Counted from the stretch's first letter, positions 27,423-34,979 are shown. The stretch is DNA of 64,000 nucleotides from an uncultured Pelagibacteraceae bacterium (GCA_902627805.1 CACOKN010000002.1:62001-126000), one strand, 5' to 3'. Numbers and translations: made by a program. The notes: generated by a model not told the origin, from the letters alone.

Positions 27423-27851
27423 ATGTTTAAAAAAAGTTTATTAGCAATAATTGGCTCAAAGATTTTATTTTTTTTTAAACCTGAGCTAAAAATAGTACTT
27501 AGAAATATAATACTATGTGCAGTATTCATTATATTATTATTATACATTCATTTTGAATTTATTAGTTGGTCAGAAATTTCTGGAAATAATCAATACTTAA
27601 CTTTCTCATATATTCTAAAGAATATTTTAATTTTATTATCTTTAATTTTATTATTTTTTAGTATCAAAAGATCAAAATTAAAAAATGACGGTTTTGATAA
27701 ATTTAGAAATAAAGATCTAAAAAGAGAGATTGATAAAAAACTAAGCACAAGTAATAATAATAAATCAGATATAGATGATAGGTATTTTGATAAATTTAGA
27801 AATAAAAAAAGATTAAGAACAACCCAAGAGATTAAACTCTCTAAGAAATGA
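27423..27851 (+). CDS. Unknown island membrane protein with a repeated FDKFRNK motif
   Basis: A 142-residue protein with two membrane helices (about residues 25-45 and 62-80) and a basic cytoplasmic tail. The tail carries the same heptapeptide twice, GFDKFRNKDLKR and YFDKFRNKKRLR, about 30 residues apart, separated by a low-complexity STSNNNKSD stretch. This suggests a duplicated binding or processing site. It lies one base after the previous gene and overlaps the next by four (ATGA). Family unknown. Confidence 0.6.
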   Translation: MFKKSLLAIIGSKILFFFKPELKIVLRNIILCAVFIILLLYIHFEFISWSEISGNNQYLTFSYILKNILILLSLILLFFSIKRSKLKNDGFDKFRNKDLKREIDKKLSTSNNNKSDIDDRYFDKFRNKKRLRTTQEIKLSKK

Positions 27852-28270
27852 GAAAACAAAATGAAATTGCTATTTTTGAAACATATAGAATAAAGATTTC
27901 TAAAGATGAAAAAAATGAGGTTGAAATTTTAAAAAAACAATTCAAAGAGTCACCTATATCAACAACAGGCTTATTAATAATAGATAGTATTTGCGCACCA
28001 TTTGTATCTAAACCAGATGAAACTGTTGATTACTTTAAAAATAGGTATTCAAATTTATCTAGTGTATTTAAGTCGTCAATAAGAGATGCCGCAATAAGCG
28101 ATGTTACACAAAAAATAAGAAAAAAAAATAAAAAAGCTTACGAATATAAAAAAGATGAATTAGAAAATCTCATATTGAAAGAAGAAAAAAGGATCAAAAA
28201 AAGAGGTAGATTGTGGTTAATTAAAAGACTTGCTATAGTCTGGGGTATTGGTTTTTTACCATTTCAATGA
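27848..28270 (+). CDS. Unknown island protein, 140 residues, basic
   Basis: A charged protein with a very basic middle (KIRKKNKKAYEYKKDELEN) and one hydrophobic C-terminal segment (LWLIKRLAIVWGIGFLPF) that could be a membrane anchor. The start overlaps the previous stop and the stop overlaps the next start (28267), both as ATGA, so it sits in the middle of a tightly coupled translation unit. No known domain is visible to me. Confidence 0.55.
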   Translation: MRKQNEIAIFETYRIKISKDEKNEVEILKKQFKESPISTTGLLIIDSICAPFVSKPDETVDYFKNRYSNLSSVFKSSIRDAAISDVTQKIRKKNKKAYEYKKDELENLILKEEKRIKKRGRLWLIKRLAIVWGIGFLPFQ

Positions 28271-28332
28271 TCGAAGTATTAATAGTTTTAGAGCTAACAT
28301 TTTTAACATATAAATTATTAAGTGATAATTAA
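28267..28332 (+). CDS. Candidate 21-residue membrane microprotein
   Basis: ATG at 28267 overlaps the preceding TGA (ATGA) and the frame ends at TAA 28330-28332. The product MIEVLIVLELTFLTYKLLSDN is almost entirely one hydrophobic helix. The exact four-base overlap matches the coupling used by its neighbours and is the main reason to keep it; a chance frame cannot be excluded. Confidence 0.4.
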   Translation: MIEVLIVLELTFLTYKLLSDN

Positions 28333-28358
28333 TATTGGTAGACTGGTAATGCGTTCTT

Positions 28359-28571
28359 ATGAGGAAACTGAAAGATAAATCTAAACTAGAAACTCTAAAA
28401 ATTTTGAGAGAAAATGGAGTTTCTTTTAAAGATATTTCAAAAGTTTTAAATTTAGATGTGGTTTATCTTCAACATTTATCACGAGTAAATAATTATAAAC
28501 CTTTAACTCAAAATAAAATTAGCTCTAAGGAATTAGATAGAATAGGAGATCAAAAAATCAAATATATTTAA
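28359..28571 (+). CDS. Small helix-turn-helix-like protein, 70 residues
   Basis: A compact basic protein. Residues 9-45 (starting KLETLKILRENGVSFKDI and continuing SKVLNLDVVYLQHLSRVNNY) read like a helix-turn-helix with a Gly at the turn, similar in layout to resolvase or transposase-type DNA-binding segments, followed by a short tail. It is the best candidate for a regulator of the island. Assignment rests only on pattern; no specific family is recognised. Confidence 0.5.
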   Translation: MRKLKDKSKLETLKILRENGVSFKDISKVLNLDVVYLQHLSRVNNYKPLTQNKISSKELDRIGDQKIKYI

Positions 28572-28599
28572 TGAATATGCAATAATTTTTTTTTTAATT

Positions 28600-28719
28600 A
28601 TGATTTTGTATAACCCTTTCATACCTATATATTTAAGCAGAGAAATATGGTTGCCTATAAATTTTCTAACCTCAGGAATTTATTTGTATGCTTTGTTTAA
28701 AAGTAAAAAATTTTTAAAA
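28600..28719 (+). CDS. Possible 39-residue hydrophobic open frame
   Basis: ATG at 28600 to TAA at 28717-28719; the product MILYNPFIPIYLSREIWLPI... is hydrophobic with two prolines. It fills most of the gap between the HTH-like gene and the gene at 28727. There is no ribosome-binding site and no overlap with a neighbour, so support is weak. Confidence 0.22.
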
Positions 28720-28726
28720 ATATAAT

Positions 28727-29002
28727 ATGGCTCTAGGTCCTTCAGAAATAGAATATTATAAAACTATTGTTGAAGCACTCGATGAAAAAGATTTAAAACC
28801 AACTTATGATAACTTAATGAATTCTTTAAAAGCATGTAAGGCTGCAATGGATAAAAGTAAAACTTTAGATCGATTTGTTGAACATATAGTTTGGATAGAC
28901 TGTAGACTTCAGGGTTATTCCTCCACAGGTGTGAAATCTTGGTGGTTTAGAACTAAAGCTAGAGCAAAGTATTATAAAATTGGAGGATTAGGAGGAAAAT
29001 AG
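28727..29002 (+). CDS. Unknown island protein, 91 residues
   Basis: A soluble protein with a helical N-terminal half and an aromatic, basic C-terminus (SWWFRTKARAKYYKIGGLGGK). Two cysteines (in LKACKAAMD and WIDCRLQGY) are present but not in a metal-binding spacing. The next gene's ATG follows the stop with no intervening base (TAGATG). No family recognised. Confidence 0.55.
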   Translation: MALGPSEIEYYKTIVEALDEKDLKPTYDNLMNSLKACKAAMDKSKTLDRFVEHIVWIDCRLQGYSSTGVKSWWFRTKARAKYYKIGGLGGK

Positions 29003-29164
29003 ATGATTAAATTAATAGTAACACTAGGTATATTATTAGGAATATGTGGCTTAGTAAAATTATTGTTTGGAACTGGATGGCCATTATATATAGTTGGAGG
29101 GATAGGTATATTTATCTGGTTGTCTATAAATAATGATTTTTTCAATAAAATTGAAGGTGGTTAA
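29003..29164 (+). CDS. Two-helix membrane protein, 53 residues
   Basis: This frame begins immediately after the preceding TAG and has a purine-rich GGAGGAAAAT segment 3-12 bases upstream that can act as a ribosome-binding site. The product has two glycine-rich hydrophobic helices (LIVTLGILLGICGLVKLLF and a second containing LYIVGGIGIFIWLSI). Placement, RBS and composition make it more convincing than the other microproteins here. Confidence 0.55.
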   Translation: MIKLIVTLGILLGICGLVKLLFGTGWPLYIVGGIGIFIWLSINNDFFNKIEGG

Positions 29165-29184
29165 AATTTGAGTTAATATTTTAT

Positions 29185-29778
29185 ATGTTCAATTGGTTTA
29201 AAAAAAAAAATAAAAACAAAGGTTTCACTTCAACAAAAGATTTAGATTCTGAAAATCCTCTATTAGATTTTTTACAACAAGAAACATCAAGAATAATGGA
29301 TGAAGCAGATGCAAAAAAAGCACCAAATAAATTACAAAAGAATATTAGAAAAAAAATAACTAATTCATTTAAGGAAAAAAATAACAAAAAATCTGATCTA
29401 AAATCAGAATTCATTCAACATTTACAAAAATCTTTAAAAACTGCATTAGGAAAAAATTTAAATAAAAAACTAAATGTTAAAGATAAATATCTCCTTGGTT
29501 ATATATATGGATTATGTGATTATACAAATGACTTGCATGATTTAGATAATGAAATAAATGGTATTGGTACCTTTATGGAGATGCACATGTTTTTTTTCAG
29601 AAATGTTGATCCAGGTGATTTAGGAAACATAATGGGCATGACAGGTAAATTAAGTTCTTCAGGTGATAAAACTTTCTTAGAAGGAGCTATTGATGGTGGA
29701 AGAGCTTTAGGAAATGAGAAAATTTATAGTGAGCTTCCAAAAAAAGCTTATAGCAAATTAGTCTCTCATTTGTCATAA
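29185..29778 (+). CDS. Unknown island protein, 197 residues
   Basis: The largest soluble product of the island. The N-terminal 75 residues are basic and Lys/Asn-rich (starting MFNWFKKKNKNKG); the C-terminal 110 residues look globular, with YLLGYIYGLCDYTNDLHDL, FMEMHMFFFRNVDPGD and a Gly-rich SSGDKTFLEGAIDGGRALGN stretch. I cannot assign a family. It stands 20 bp after the two-helix membrane gene and 42 bp before the next one. Confidence 0.6.
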   Translation: MFNWFKKKNKNKGFTSTKDLDSENPLLDFLQQETSRIMDEADAKKAPNKLQKNIRKKITNSFKEKNNKKSDLKSEFIQHLQKSLKTALGKNLNKKLNVKDKYLLGYIYGLCDYTNDLHDLDNEINGIGTFMEMHMFFFRNVDPGDLGNIMGMTGKLSSSGDKTFLEGAIDGGRALGNEKIYSELPKKAYSKLVSHLS

Positions 29779-29820
29779 TTTTTACATATTTAAAACAATA
29801 TCTGTTTTTAAGATAAAACA

Positions 29821-30009
29821 ATGGTTGATTATTTATTTTATTTATGTGTTGATATATTAGCTTGGTTGGCAAAAGCTACTGGAACAACATATGAATTGAT
29901 AAATATTATTATATTCGTAATAGGTTATCCAATTTTTGTGATTTTATTATTATTAATTATTTATATGCAAAGAAAAAAAATAAATAATCTAACAAGTAAT
30001 AAATTTTAA
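29821..30009 (+). CDS. Small membrane protein, 62 residues
   Basis: Two hydrophobic segments (residues 1-18 and 26-48) end in a positively charged tail (MQRKKINNLTSNKF), suggesting an in-out topology with a cytoplasmic C-terminus. It is the last gene before a 213-bp gene-free leader. Family not recognised. Confidence 0.5.
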   Translation: MVDYLFYLCVDILAWLAKATGTTYELINIIIFVIGYPIFVILLLLIIYMQRKKINNLTSNKF

Positions 30010-30083
30010 TTAACTTTTTTTAAACAAAATTCAGTCCTAATAAAAACAATTTAATACGTATAGTGGTTCTATGCATTGGATTT

Positions 30084-30158
30084 CAGTCCTTTTCTATCGT
30101 ATTCCGCTTTTTTTATTATCTCCCTTGTTGCGTAATTCGAACCAAACGAAAAGGATTG
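30084..30158 (+). ncRNA. Structured leader upstream of the CxxC/secreted-protein gene pair
   Basis: An imperfect long-range hairpin is visible: CAGTCCTTTTC (30084-30094) pairs with GAAAAGGATTG (30148-30158) at 10 of 11 positions, and inside it CGTATTCCGC (30098-30107) pairs with GCGTAATTCG (30130-30139) at 8 of 10. The motif TTCAGTCCT occurs twice (30030 and 30082). An AGGAG lies about 12 bases before the ATG at 30223. An attenuator or regulatory leader is inferred, with the function open. Confidence 0.4.
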
Positions 30159-30222
30159 AGACCATTTCAAACTACAAACTTTTAACCCTCAAAAAATCAA
30201 TCAATAATAGGAGTTCCAATAT

Positions 30223-30408
30223 ATGGAAATAGACCGTGTCTGCAAGTATTGTCACGTTAGTGCTTACGTTGCGTATGATAACTGCGATCCCGTTTATAAG
30301 AAAACATTCAAATTCGAAATTAGCCCTGGTTCACACAACAGTTTAGTCTGGGATAAGATAATCAAAATATTTAAAAAAAATGGCTTTAAAGTGGAGCTCA
30401 AATCATGA
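30223..30408 (+). CDS. Small cysteine-containing protein, 61 residues
   Basis: A soluble basic protein with CKYC near residue 7 and a third Cys at residue 20 (AYDNCDPVY), which could bind a metal with one more ligand. Its DNA, counted over 130 bp, is about 42% G+C, clearly above the flanking island genes, so it may have a separate origin. It is preceded by the structured leader, uses an AGGAG ribosome-binding site, and overlaps the next gene by four bases (ATGA). Confidence 0.5.
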   Translation: MEIDRVCKYCHVSAYVAYDNCDPVYKKTFKFEISPGSHNSLVWDKIIKIFKKNGFKVELKS

Positions 30409-30968
30409 AAAGAGTTTTACTTATTATTTTATTACATCTCTCTCTTTTTTTTCTTGTTTTTGCTTATCAAGCTCAAGCAGAAGAAGATCATTGGGAGGTT
30501 TCTGAATATAAAAATCAAAGCTATGCTCTTGTGTCCGGAGAAATTCAATCTACTGACAAATTTTCATTTATTTTATCTCCTGAAGATCAGTGTATTAAGG
30601 TGAGCGCAATGTTTTCTTTTTTTACATGGCAGGATCCAGGAGATTTTGATCAATTAGTAGGAAGAAAGTTACCGATTAAACTTAATAATATTGAAACAAC
30701 TGCTGAAGTATTAACTACTTTTCCTTATAAGGAAGGATTAAAGGTTGTTTTTTATTTTGGTACATTTCCTTTAAAAGAATACATCTACACTATGTACAAA
30801 TTTTATGAGGAGGAAGGTTTGTATCAAATTCAGATAGTTGATGGACTAAATTTTGTTGCCTCAAAGTACTTTGACATAACTGAAAATAATTGGAAACTTG
30901 ATAAATTGATTCCCTCAATGAATGATGCTTTTGAAATTTGTAAAACCATTAAAGATAAAAATGTTTAA
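30405..30968 (+). CDS. Exported protein of unknown function, 187 residues
   Basis: A clear signal peptide (basic MKRVL, hydrophobic core to about residue 20, then AYQAQAEED as cleavage region) points to the periplasm. The mature part is a mixed-charge beta-rich sequence with a single internal Cys pair (residues 55 and 181). No enzymatic motif is visible. Coupling to the CxxC gene by a four-base overlap suggests joint function. It is the last gene before the degraded tRNA-Ser copy. Confidence 0.6.
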   Translation: MKRVLLIILLHLSLFFLVFAYQAQAEEDHWEVSEYKNQSYALVSGEIQSTDKFSFILSPEDQCIKVSAMFSFFTWQDPGDFDQLVGRKLPIKLNNIETTAEVLTTFPYKEGLKVVFYFGTFPLKEYIYTMYKFYEEEGLYQIQIVDGLNFVASKYFDITENNWKLDKLIPSMNDAFEICKTIKDKNV

Positions 30969-31229
30969 TTGTTCGTTGTAGTTTCGTTCTAGTTTCTAGC
31001 TTAGGCGACCTAATAACGACGCAGATTTTGAAAAACTAAATTTAAAAAAGTAAGCAATGGCTTAATTTGTATGTATATTGTCGTAAAGGGGTAGGGGTAA
31101 CTTGGAATTTCAAGACCAGTGCTTACAACCACTCAGTCATCTCTACGTGTAGAAGCTTTTGTAATTAAAATATTTAATTCAATAATAAAATAGTCTAATT
31201 ACTCATGATATTTTATTCATTTAATTAGT
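30969..31229. other. Island right boundary, non-coding
   Basis: There is no convincing gene. The left part carries TTCGTTGTAGTTTCGTTCTAGTTTC-like tandem motifs that echo the segment at 27111-27130 on the opposite side of the island. The middle is featureless. The right part is the decayed tRNA-Ser copy and the promoter region of rarD. Confidence 0.5.
31104..31190 (-). pseudogene. Decayed tRNA-Ser 5' half plus promoter flank (att-like right copy)
   Basis: On the minus strand, the segment from the 5' acceptor strand through D-arm to the anticodon loop matches tRNA-Ser at 26946-27035 with five to six substitutions, and the upstream AT-rich flank matches too. Beyond the anticodon loop similarity stops abruptly. 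No 3' half is present, so it cannot make a tRNA. It marks the right end of the accessory island. Confidence 0.75.
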
Positions 31230-32108
31230 ATGAAAAATGATTTTAACAAAGGTTTAATATTAACTTCTTTAGGTTCTTTTTGGTGGGGATTTATTGGAGT
31301 TATATATTTTGAGTCAGTTTCTTTTATTGGTCATACTGAATTAGTTGTTCACAGATGTCTGTGGACAGCAATAATGTTAATTTTAACCACAACATTTCTG
31401 TCTAAATGGAAAATTTTTTTAAAAGAAGTAAAAGATAAAAAAAAATTAATTGCATTATTTTTGTCTGGTTTTTTAATTTTTGTTAATTGGTCTATATGGA
31501 TATATGCTGTTGCATCAGAAAGGATTATTGATGCTAGTTTTGGTTATTTTATAATGCCAATAATTAGTGTTCTTTTGGGATATATTTTTTTTAAAGAGGA
31601 ACTAAACAAAAAAAGGATTTTTTCAATTATTCTAGTTTTTGTTTCAATATTAATTTTAATTTTTTTTAATCTTAAATCATTACCATGGGTCGGTCTCATT
31701 GTAGCTTTTAGTTGGGCCTTTTATAACTTAGTTCGAAAAAAAATTGAAATTGATACCGATATTGGATTGTTAATTGAAAGTTTATATATTTTCCCTTTTG
31801 CTTTAGTTGCATTTTATATAATTGCAAATAATGGTCTAAACGACTTTAACTTAAGTAATCCAGGATTAAGTCTATATTTACTTTTAGCTGGTCCGATGAC
31901 TGTGATTCCTTTGTTTCTATATGTAAGAGGGGTTGAGTTAATTGGATTAGGACCTACCGGAATGATATTTTATATTACGCCAACATTACAGTTCATTTTA
32001 GGTTATTTTTATTATGGAGAGGATTTTTCATTAGTTAAATTTCTAAGTTTTATTATTATTTGGATTGCTGTAATTATATATTTAAATGACTTATATGAAA
32101 AAAATTAA
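31230..32108 (+). CDS. rarD: EamA-family transporter RarD
   Basis: A 292-residue ten-helix drug/metabolite transporter. RarD-specific segments include LGSFWWGFIGVIYFESV, HRCLWTAIML near residue 45 and VNWSIWIYAVASERIIDASFG, with the second repeat ending in TPTLQFILGYFYYGE. The substrate is not known with certainty; the name comes from a chloramphenicol-sensitivity phenotype. It begins right after the island boundary and overlaps the next gene by 14 bp. Confidence 0.88.
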   Translation: MKNDFNKGLILTSLGSFWWGFIGVIYFESVSFIGHTELVVHRCLWTAIMLILTTTFLSKWKIFLKEVKDKKKLIALFLSGFLIFVNWSIWIYAVASERIIDASFGYFIMPIISVLLGYIFFKEELNKKRIFSIILVFVSILILIFFNLKSLPWVGLIVAFSWAFYNLVRKKIEIDTDIGLLIESLYIFPFALVAFYIIANNGLNDFNLSNPGLSLYLLLAGPMTVIPLFLYVRGVELIGLGPTGMIFYITPTLQFILGYFYYGEDFSLVKFLSFIIIWIAVIIYLNDLYEKN

Positions 32109-33096
32109 AATTTTTTTTTTAATTCTATTTTTTTTAAATTCCAACTTATTTGCAAATGAGAATACAGATTTTGAAAAGTGGAAAAAAGATTTCAAACAAA
32201 GAGCTTTAGCAAATAATATTTCTGAGAAAACTTTTGATCTGGTAATGACAGATACTAAGTTCTTAGCAAATGTTATAAAATATGACAGATACCAGCCTGA
32301 ATTTTATGAAGACACCAAAACTTACATATCAAAGAGATCTTCTACAAAAAAATTAAATAAAGGTATCGACTTCTATTTAAATAATAAAGATTTGATTAAT
32401 ATTGTTGAAAATAAGTTTAAAGTTGAGAAGGAACTTCTATTGTCATTGATGGGCATTGAAACAAATTATGGAACTTATGTTGGAAAAATGGATATCCTTT
32501 CTTCACTAGCAACTTTAAGTTATGATAAAAGAAGATCTGAATTTTTTAGTAAAGAGCTATTAATATTATTGAAATTAATTGATGAAAATCAGATAGATTA
32601 TAAATCATTGTATGGTTCATGGGCAGGTGCATTTGGTTTTTTTCAATTCATGCCCTCAACCATAAAAAATCACGCAATTGATTTTAATACTGATAATTAT
32701 ATTGATTTAAAAAATTCTCATGATGCTTATGCCTCAGCAGCTAATTATCTTAAAAAAATTGGTTGGAAAAAAGACTCACCTTGTTTTTATAGAATAGATC
32801 TTAAAGAAGATATTCCAAAAAAGTATTTGAATGTTTCTGCAAAAAAACTTCAAAATAAAAAAAAATTAGGTTTTTTTAAAAGATATATTGATAATTATGA
32901 TGATATAAGCTTTCTAAAATCAAATTATAATGTTGCAATAATAACTCCAGATAAAGATATTATTCCTGGTGCAGATACTTTAAATCCTGCATATATTGTA
33001 TTTGATAACTACGAAATAATTCTCCAATGGAATAGATCTCTAAGATTTGCTTTAGCAGTTTGTACCTTAAAAGATAAATTTAAAGATGAACTATAA
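32095..33096 (+). CDS. mltB: Lytic murein transglycosylase, MltB type
   Basis: About 333 residues of an SLT_2-family enzyme cleaving the glycan backbone with anhydro-sugar formation. The catalytic Glu lies in LMGIETNYGTYVG, followed by SLYGSWAGAFGFFQFMPST, the family hallmark. ATG at 32095 gives a clean signal peptide (MKKIKIFFLILFFLNSNLFA); an alternative ATG three codons earlier is less fitting. It has no lipobox. It starts inside rarD and overlaps the RlpA-like gene by 11 bp. Confidence 0.9.
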   Translation: MKKIKIFFLILFFLNSNLFANENTDFEKWKKDFKQRALANNISEKTFDLVMTDTKFLANVIKYDRYQPEFYEDTKTYISKRSSTKKLNKGIDFYLNNKDLINIVENKFKVEKELLLSLMGIETNYGTYVGKMDILSSLATLSYDKRRSEFFSKELLILLKLIDENQIDYKSLYGSWAGAFGFFQFMPSTIKNHAIDFNTDNYIDLKNSHDAYASAANYLKKIGWKKDSPCFYRIDLKEDIPKKYLNVSAKKLQNKKKLGFFKRYIDNYDDISFLKSNYNVAIITPDKDIIPGADTLNPAYIVFDNYEIILQWNRSLRFALAVCTLKDKFKDEL

Positions 33097-33835
33097 AATT
33101 TTATTAATATTTTTGTTATCAATATTTTTAATAGGTTGTGAACAAGTAGCAATGAAGCCAGATAAGACTGAAACAAAAATAGAGAAAAAATATAGTAATA
33201 GTGGCTTTGCTTTAATTTTTGACGAAAATGTAAAAAAAATTAAAAAATTAGATGATAGATCATTAATGATTCATCATAAATCACTTAAAAGAAAATCTGC
33301 TGTTAAGATTACAAATCCAAAAAATGGAAAGTCTTTAATTGCAGAAGTAAAATCTAATAACCAAAAATTTTCAGATTTTTACAATTCTGTTATATCTAGA
33401 AGAATTGCTGAAGATTTAGATCTTGATTTAAATGAACCCTTATTAGAAATAGTTTTAATATCTAGAAATTCTACTTTTATTGCAAAAAAAAGTAAAACTT
33501 TTGATGAGGAAAAAAAAGTTGCAGAAAAGGCGCCAATTGATGGTATTCAAATTAATGATTTAAGCAAAACTAAGAAAAAAGAAAAAAAAACAACAAAAGA
33601 AAAATTTTCTTACTCAATAAAGATTGCTGATTTTTACTATAAATCTACTGCCAAAATGATGATTTCTAGAATCAAAGACGAAACTTCTATAAAAAACTCT
33701 AAGATAAAAAAATTATCTCAAACTAAATTTAGAGTATTAATAGGTCCTTTTAATGATATAAAAAGTTTGAAAGAGTCATTTGAGAAGTTAAAATCTCTTA
33801 ATTTCGAAAACTTAGAAGTGCTAAAAAATGTTTAA
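33086..33835 (+). CDS. RlpA-like lipoprotein with C-terminal SPOR domain
   Basis: A 249-residue lipoprotein (lipobox LIGC, Cys18). Its position between mltB and dacC is where alphaproteobacteria keep rlpA. A double-psi barrel-like segment (AVKITNPKNGKSLIAEV, near residues 70-110) is weak, but the C-terminus from about 168 onward, with FSYSIKIADFYYKSTAKMM and FRVLIGPFNDIKSLKES, reads as a SPOR domain that binds denuded septal peptidoglycan. A Lys-rich linker joins them. The classic RlpA active-site motif is not obvious, so activity is uncertain. Confidence 0.7.
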   Translation: MNYKILLIFLLSIFLIGCEQVAMKPDKTETKIEKKYSNSGFALIFDENVKKIKKLDDRSLMIHHKSLKRKSAVKITNPKNGKSLIAEVKSNNQKFSDFYNSVISRRIAEDLDLDLNEPLLEIVLISRNSTFIAKKSKTFDEEKKVAEKAPIDGIQINDLSKTKKKEKKTTKEKFSYSIKIADFYYKSTAKMMISRIKDETSIKNSKIKKLSQTKFRVLIGPFNDIKSLKESFEKLKSLNFENLEVLKNV

Positions 33836-34979
33836 AAATTTTCTAATTACAATTCTTATAACTTTTTTTATTTTCAATAGAGTACATTCTAATATTGACA
33901 TAAAAGCAAGAACAGCAATTTTACAAGATTTTTTATCGGGTGAAATTCTATACGAAAAAGAACCAGACAGATCAATTTATCCTGCTTCAATGACAAAAAT
34001 AATGACCGCCATTATTGCTTTTGATTTGATTAAATCAGGCGATTTAACTTTAGATGAAAAATTTATTATTTCAGAGAAAGCTTGGAGGTTGTCAACATCT
34101 GGATATTCCTCAATGTTTGTCATGGTTAATGACGAGGTAAGTGTAGAAAATTTACTTAGAGGTATTATTGTTGCCTCAGGAAATGATGCTTGTATTGCAT
34201 TAGCTGAAGGGATAGCGGGTACGGAAGAAGAATTTGCTATTATGATGACTTCTAAAGCACAAGAAATTGGTATGAGCAATACAAATTTTGCTAACTCATC
34301 TGGAATTAATGATCCTGAAAATTATTCAACAGTAAAAGATATAATGATAATGTCTCATTATTTAATTGAAAACTATCCAGAATATTACGAATGGTTCAGT
34401 GAAAAAGAATTTACATGGGATAGAACTGGTGGTGATCCAATTACTCAGGGAAATAGAAATCCACTTCTATATAAAAATATGGGTGCAGACGGAATTAAAA
34501 CTGGATATCTAGCAGTGGAAAAATATTCTTTAGCATCATCATTAGAAAGAAAAGGGAGGCGGCTAATTGCAGTGGCTAGTGGTTTTGAAACTAAAAATTT
34601 AAGATCTAGAGAGAGCTCAAAACTGTTGACATATGGTTTAACTAATTTTGATTTAGTAGAAATAAATAAATCAGGAGAAGATTTTGATAGCGTTGATGTT
34701 TGGTTAGGAAAAAAAGATTTTGTTAAAGTTTATACTAAAGAGGATATCTATAAAATTGTAAAAAAAGGTAAGAAAAAACTATTAAAAGTTAAAATGTTAT
34801 ATGAGGGACCTGTTGAAGCTCCAATTAGTAAAGATCAAGTTTTAGCAAAATTAAGGATTATTTATGATGATGAATTAATTGACGAATATGATCTTTTGGC
34901 AAAAGAGCAAGTGAAGAAAGTAAATATTTTTTCAAGGTTAATGAAATCCTTAAATTATTTGATTTGGGGTGATGTCTAA
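33828..34979 (+). CDS. dacC: D-alanyl-D-alanine carboxypeptidase (PBP5/6 family)
   Basis: A 383-residue class C penicillin-binding protein trimming the terminal D-Ala of stem peptides. After a signal peptide, the catalytic triad motifs are SMTK (Ser54, Lys57), SGN in IVASGNDAC near residue 118 and KTG in DGIKTGYL near residue 224. The C-terminal PBP5 domain and an amphipathic terminal helix (LMKSLNYLIW) that would anchor it to the membrane are present. It overlaps both neighbours by eight bases. The dacA/dacC distinction is arbitrary. Confidence 0.93.
   Translation: MFKNFLITILITFFIFNRVHSNIDIKARTAILQDFLSGEILYEKEPDRSIYPASMTKIMTAIIAFDLIKSGDLTLDEKFIISEKAWRLSTSGYSSMFVMVNDEVSVENLLRGIIVASGNDACIALAEGIAGTEEEFAIMMTSKAQEIGMSNTNFANSSGINDPENYSTVKDIMIMSHYLIENYPEYYEWFSEKEFTWDRTGGDPITQGNRNPLLYKNMGADGIKTGYLAVEKYSLASSLERKGRRLIAVASGFETKNLRSRESSKLLTYGLTNFDLVEINKSGEDFDSVDVWLGKKDFVKVYTKEDIYKIVKKGKKKLLKVKMLYEGPVEAPISKDQVLAKLRIIYDDELIDEYDLLAKEQVKKVNIFSRLMKSLNYLIWGDV

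Noticed and set aside
27164-30968. Known anti-phage or toxin-antitoxin system in the tRNA-Ser island
   Set aside because: No nuclease, helicase, TIR, reverse transcriptase, kinase or toxin fold motif is visible; naming such a system would be speculation.
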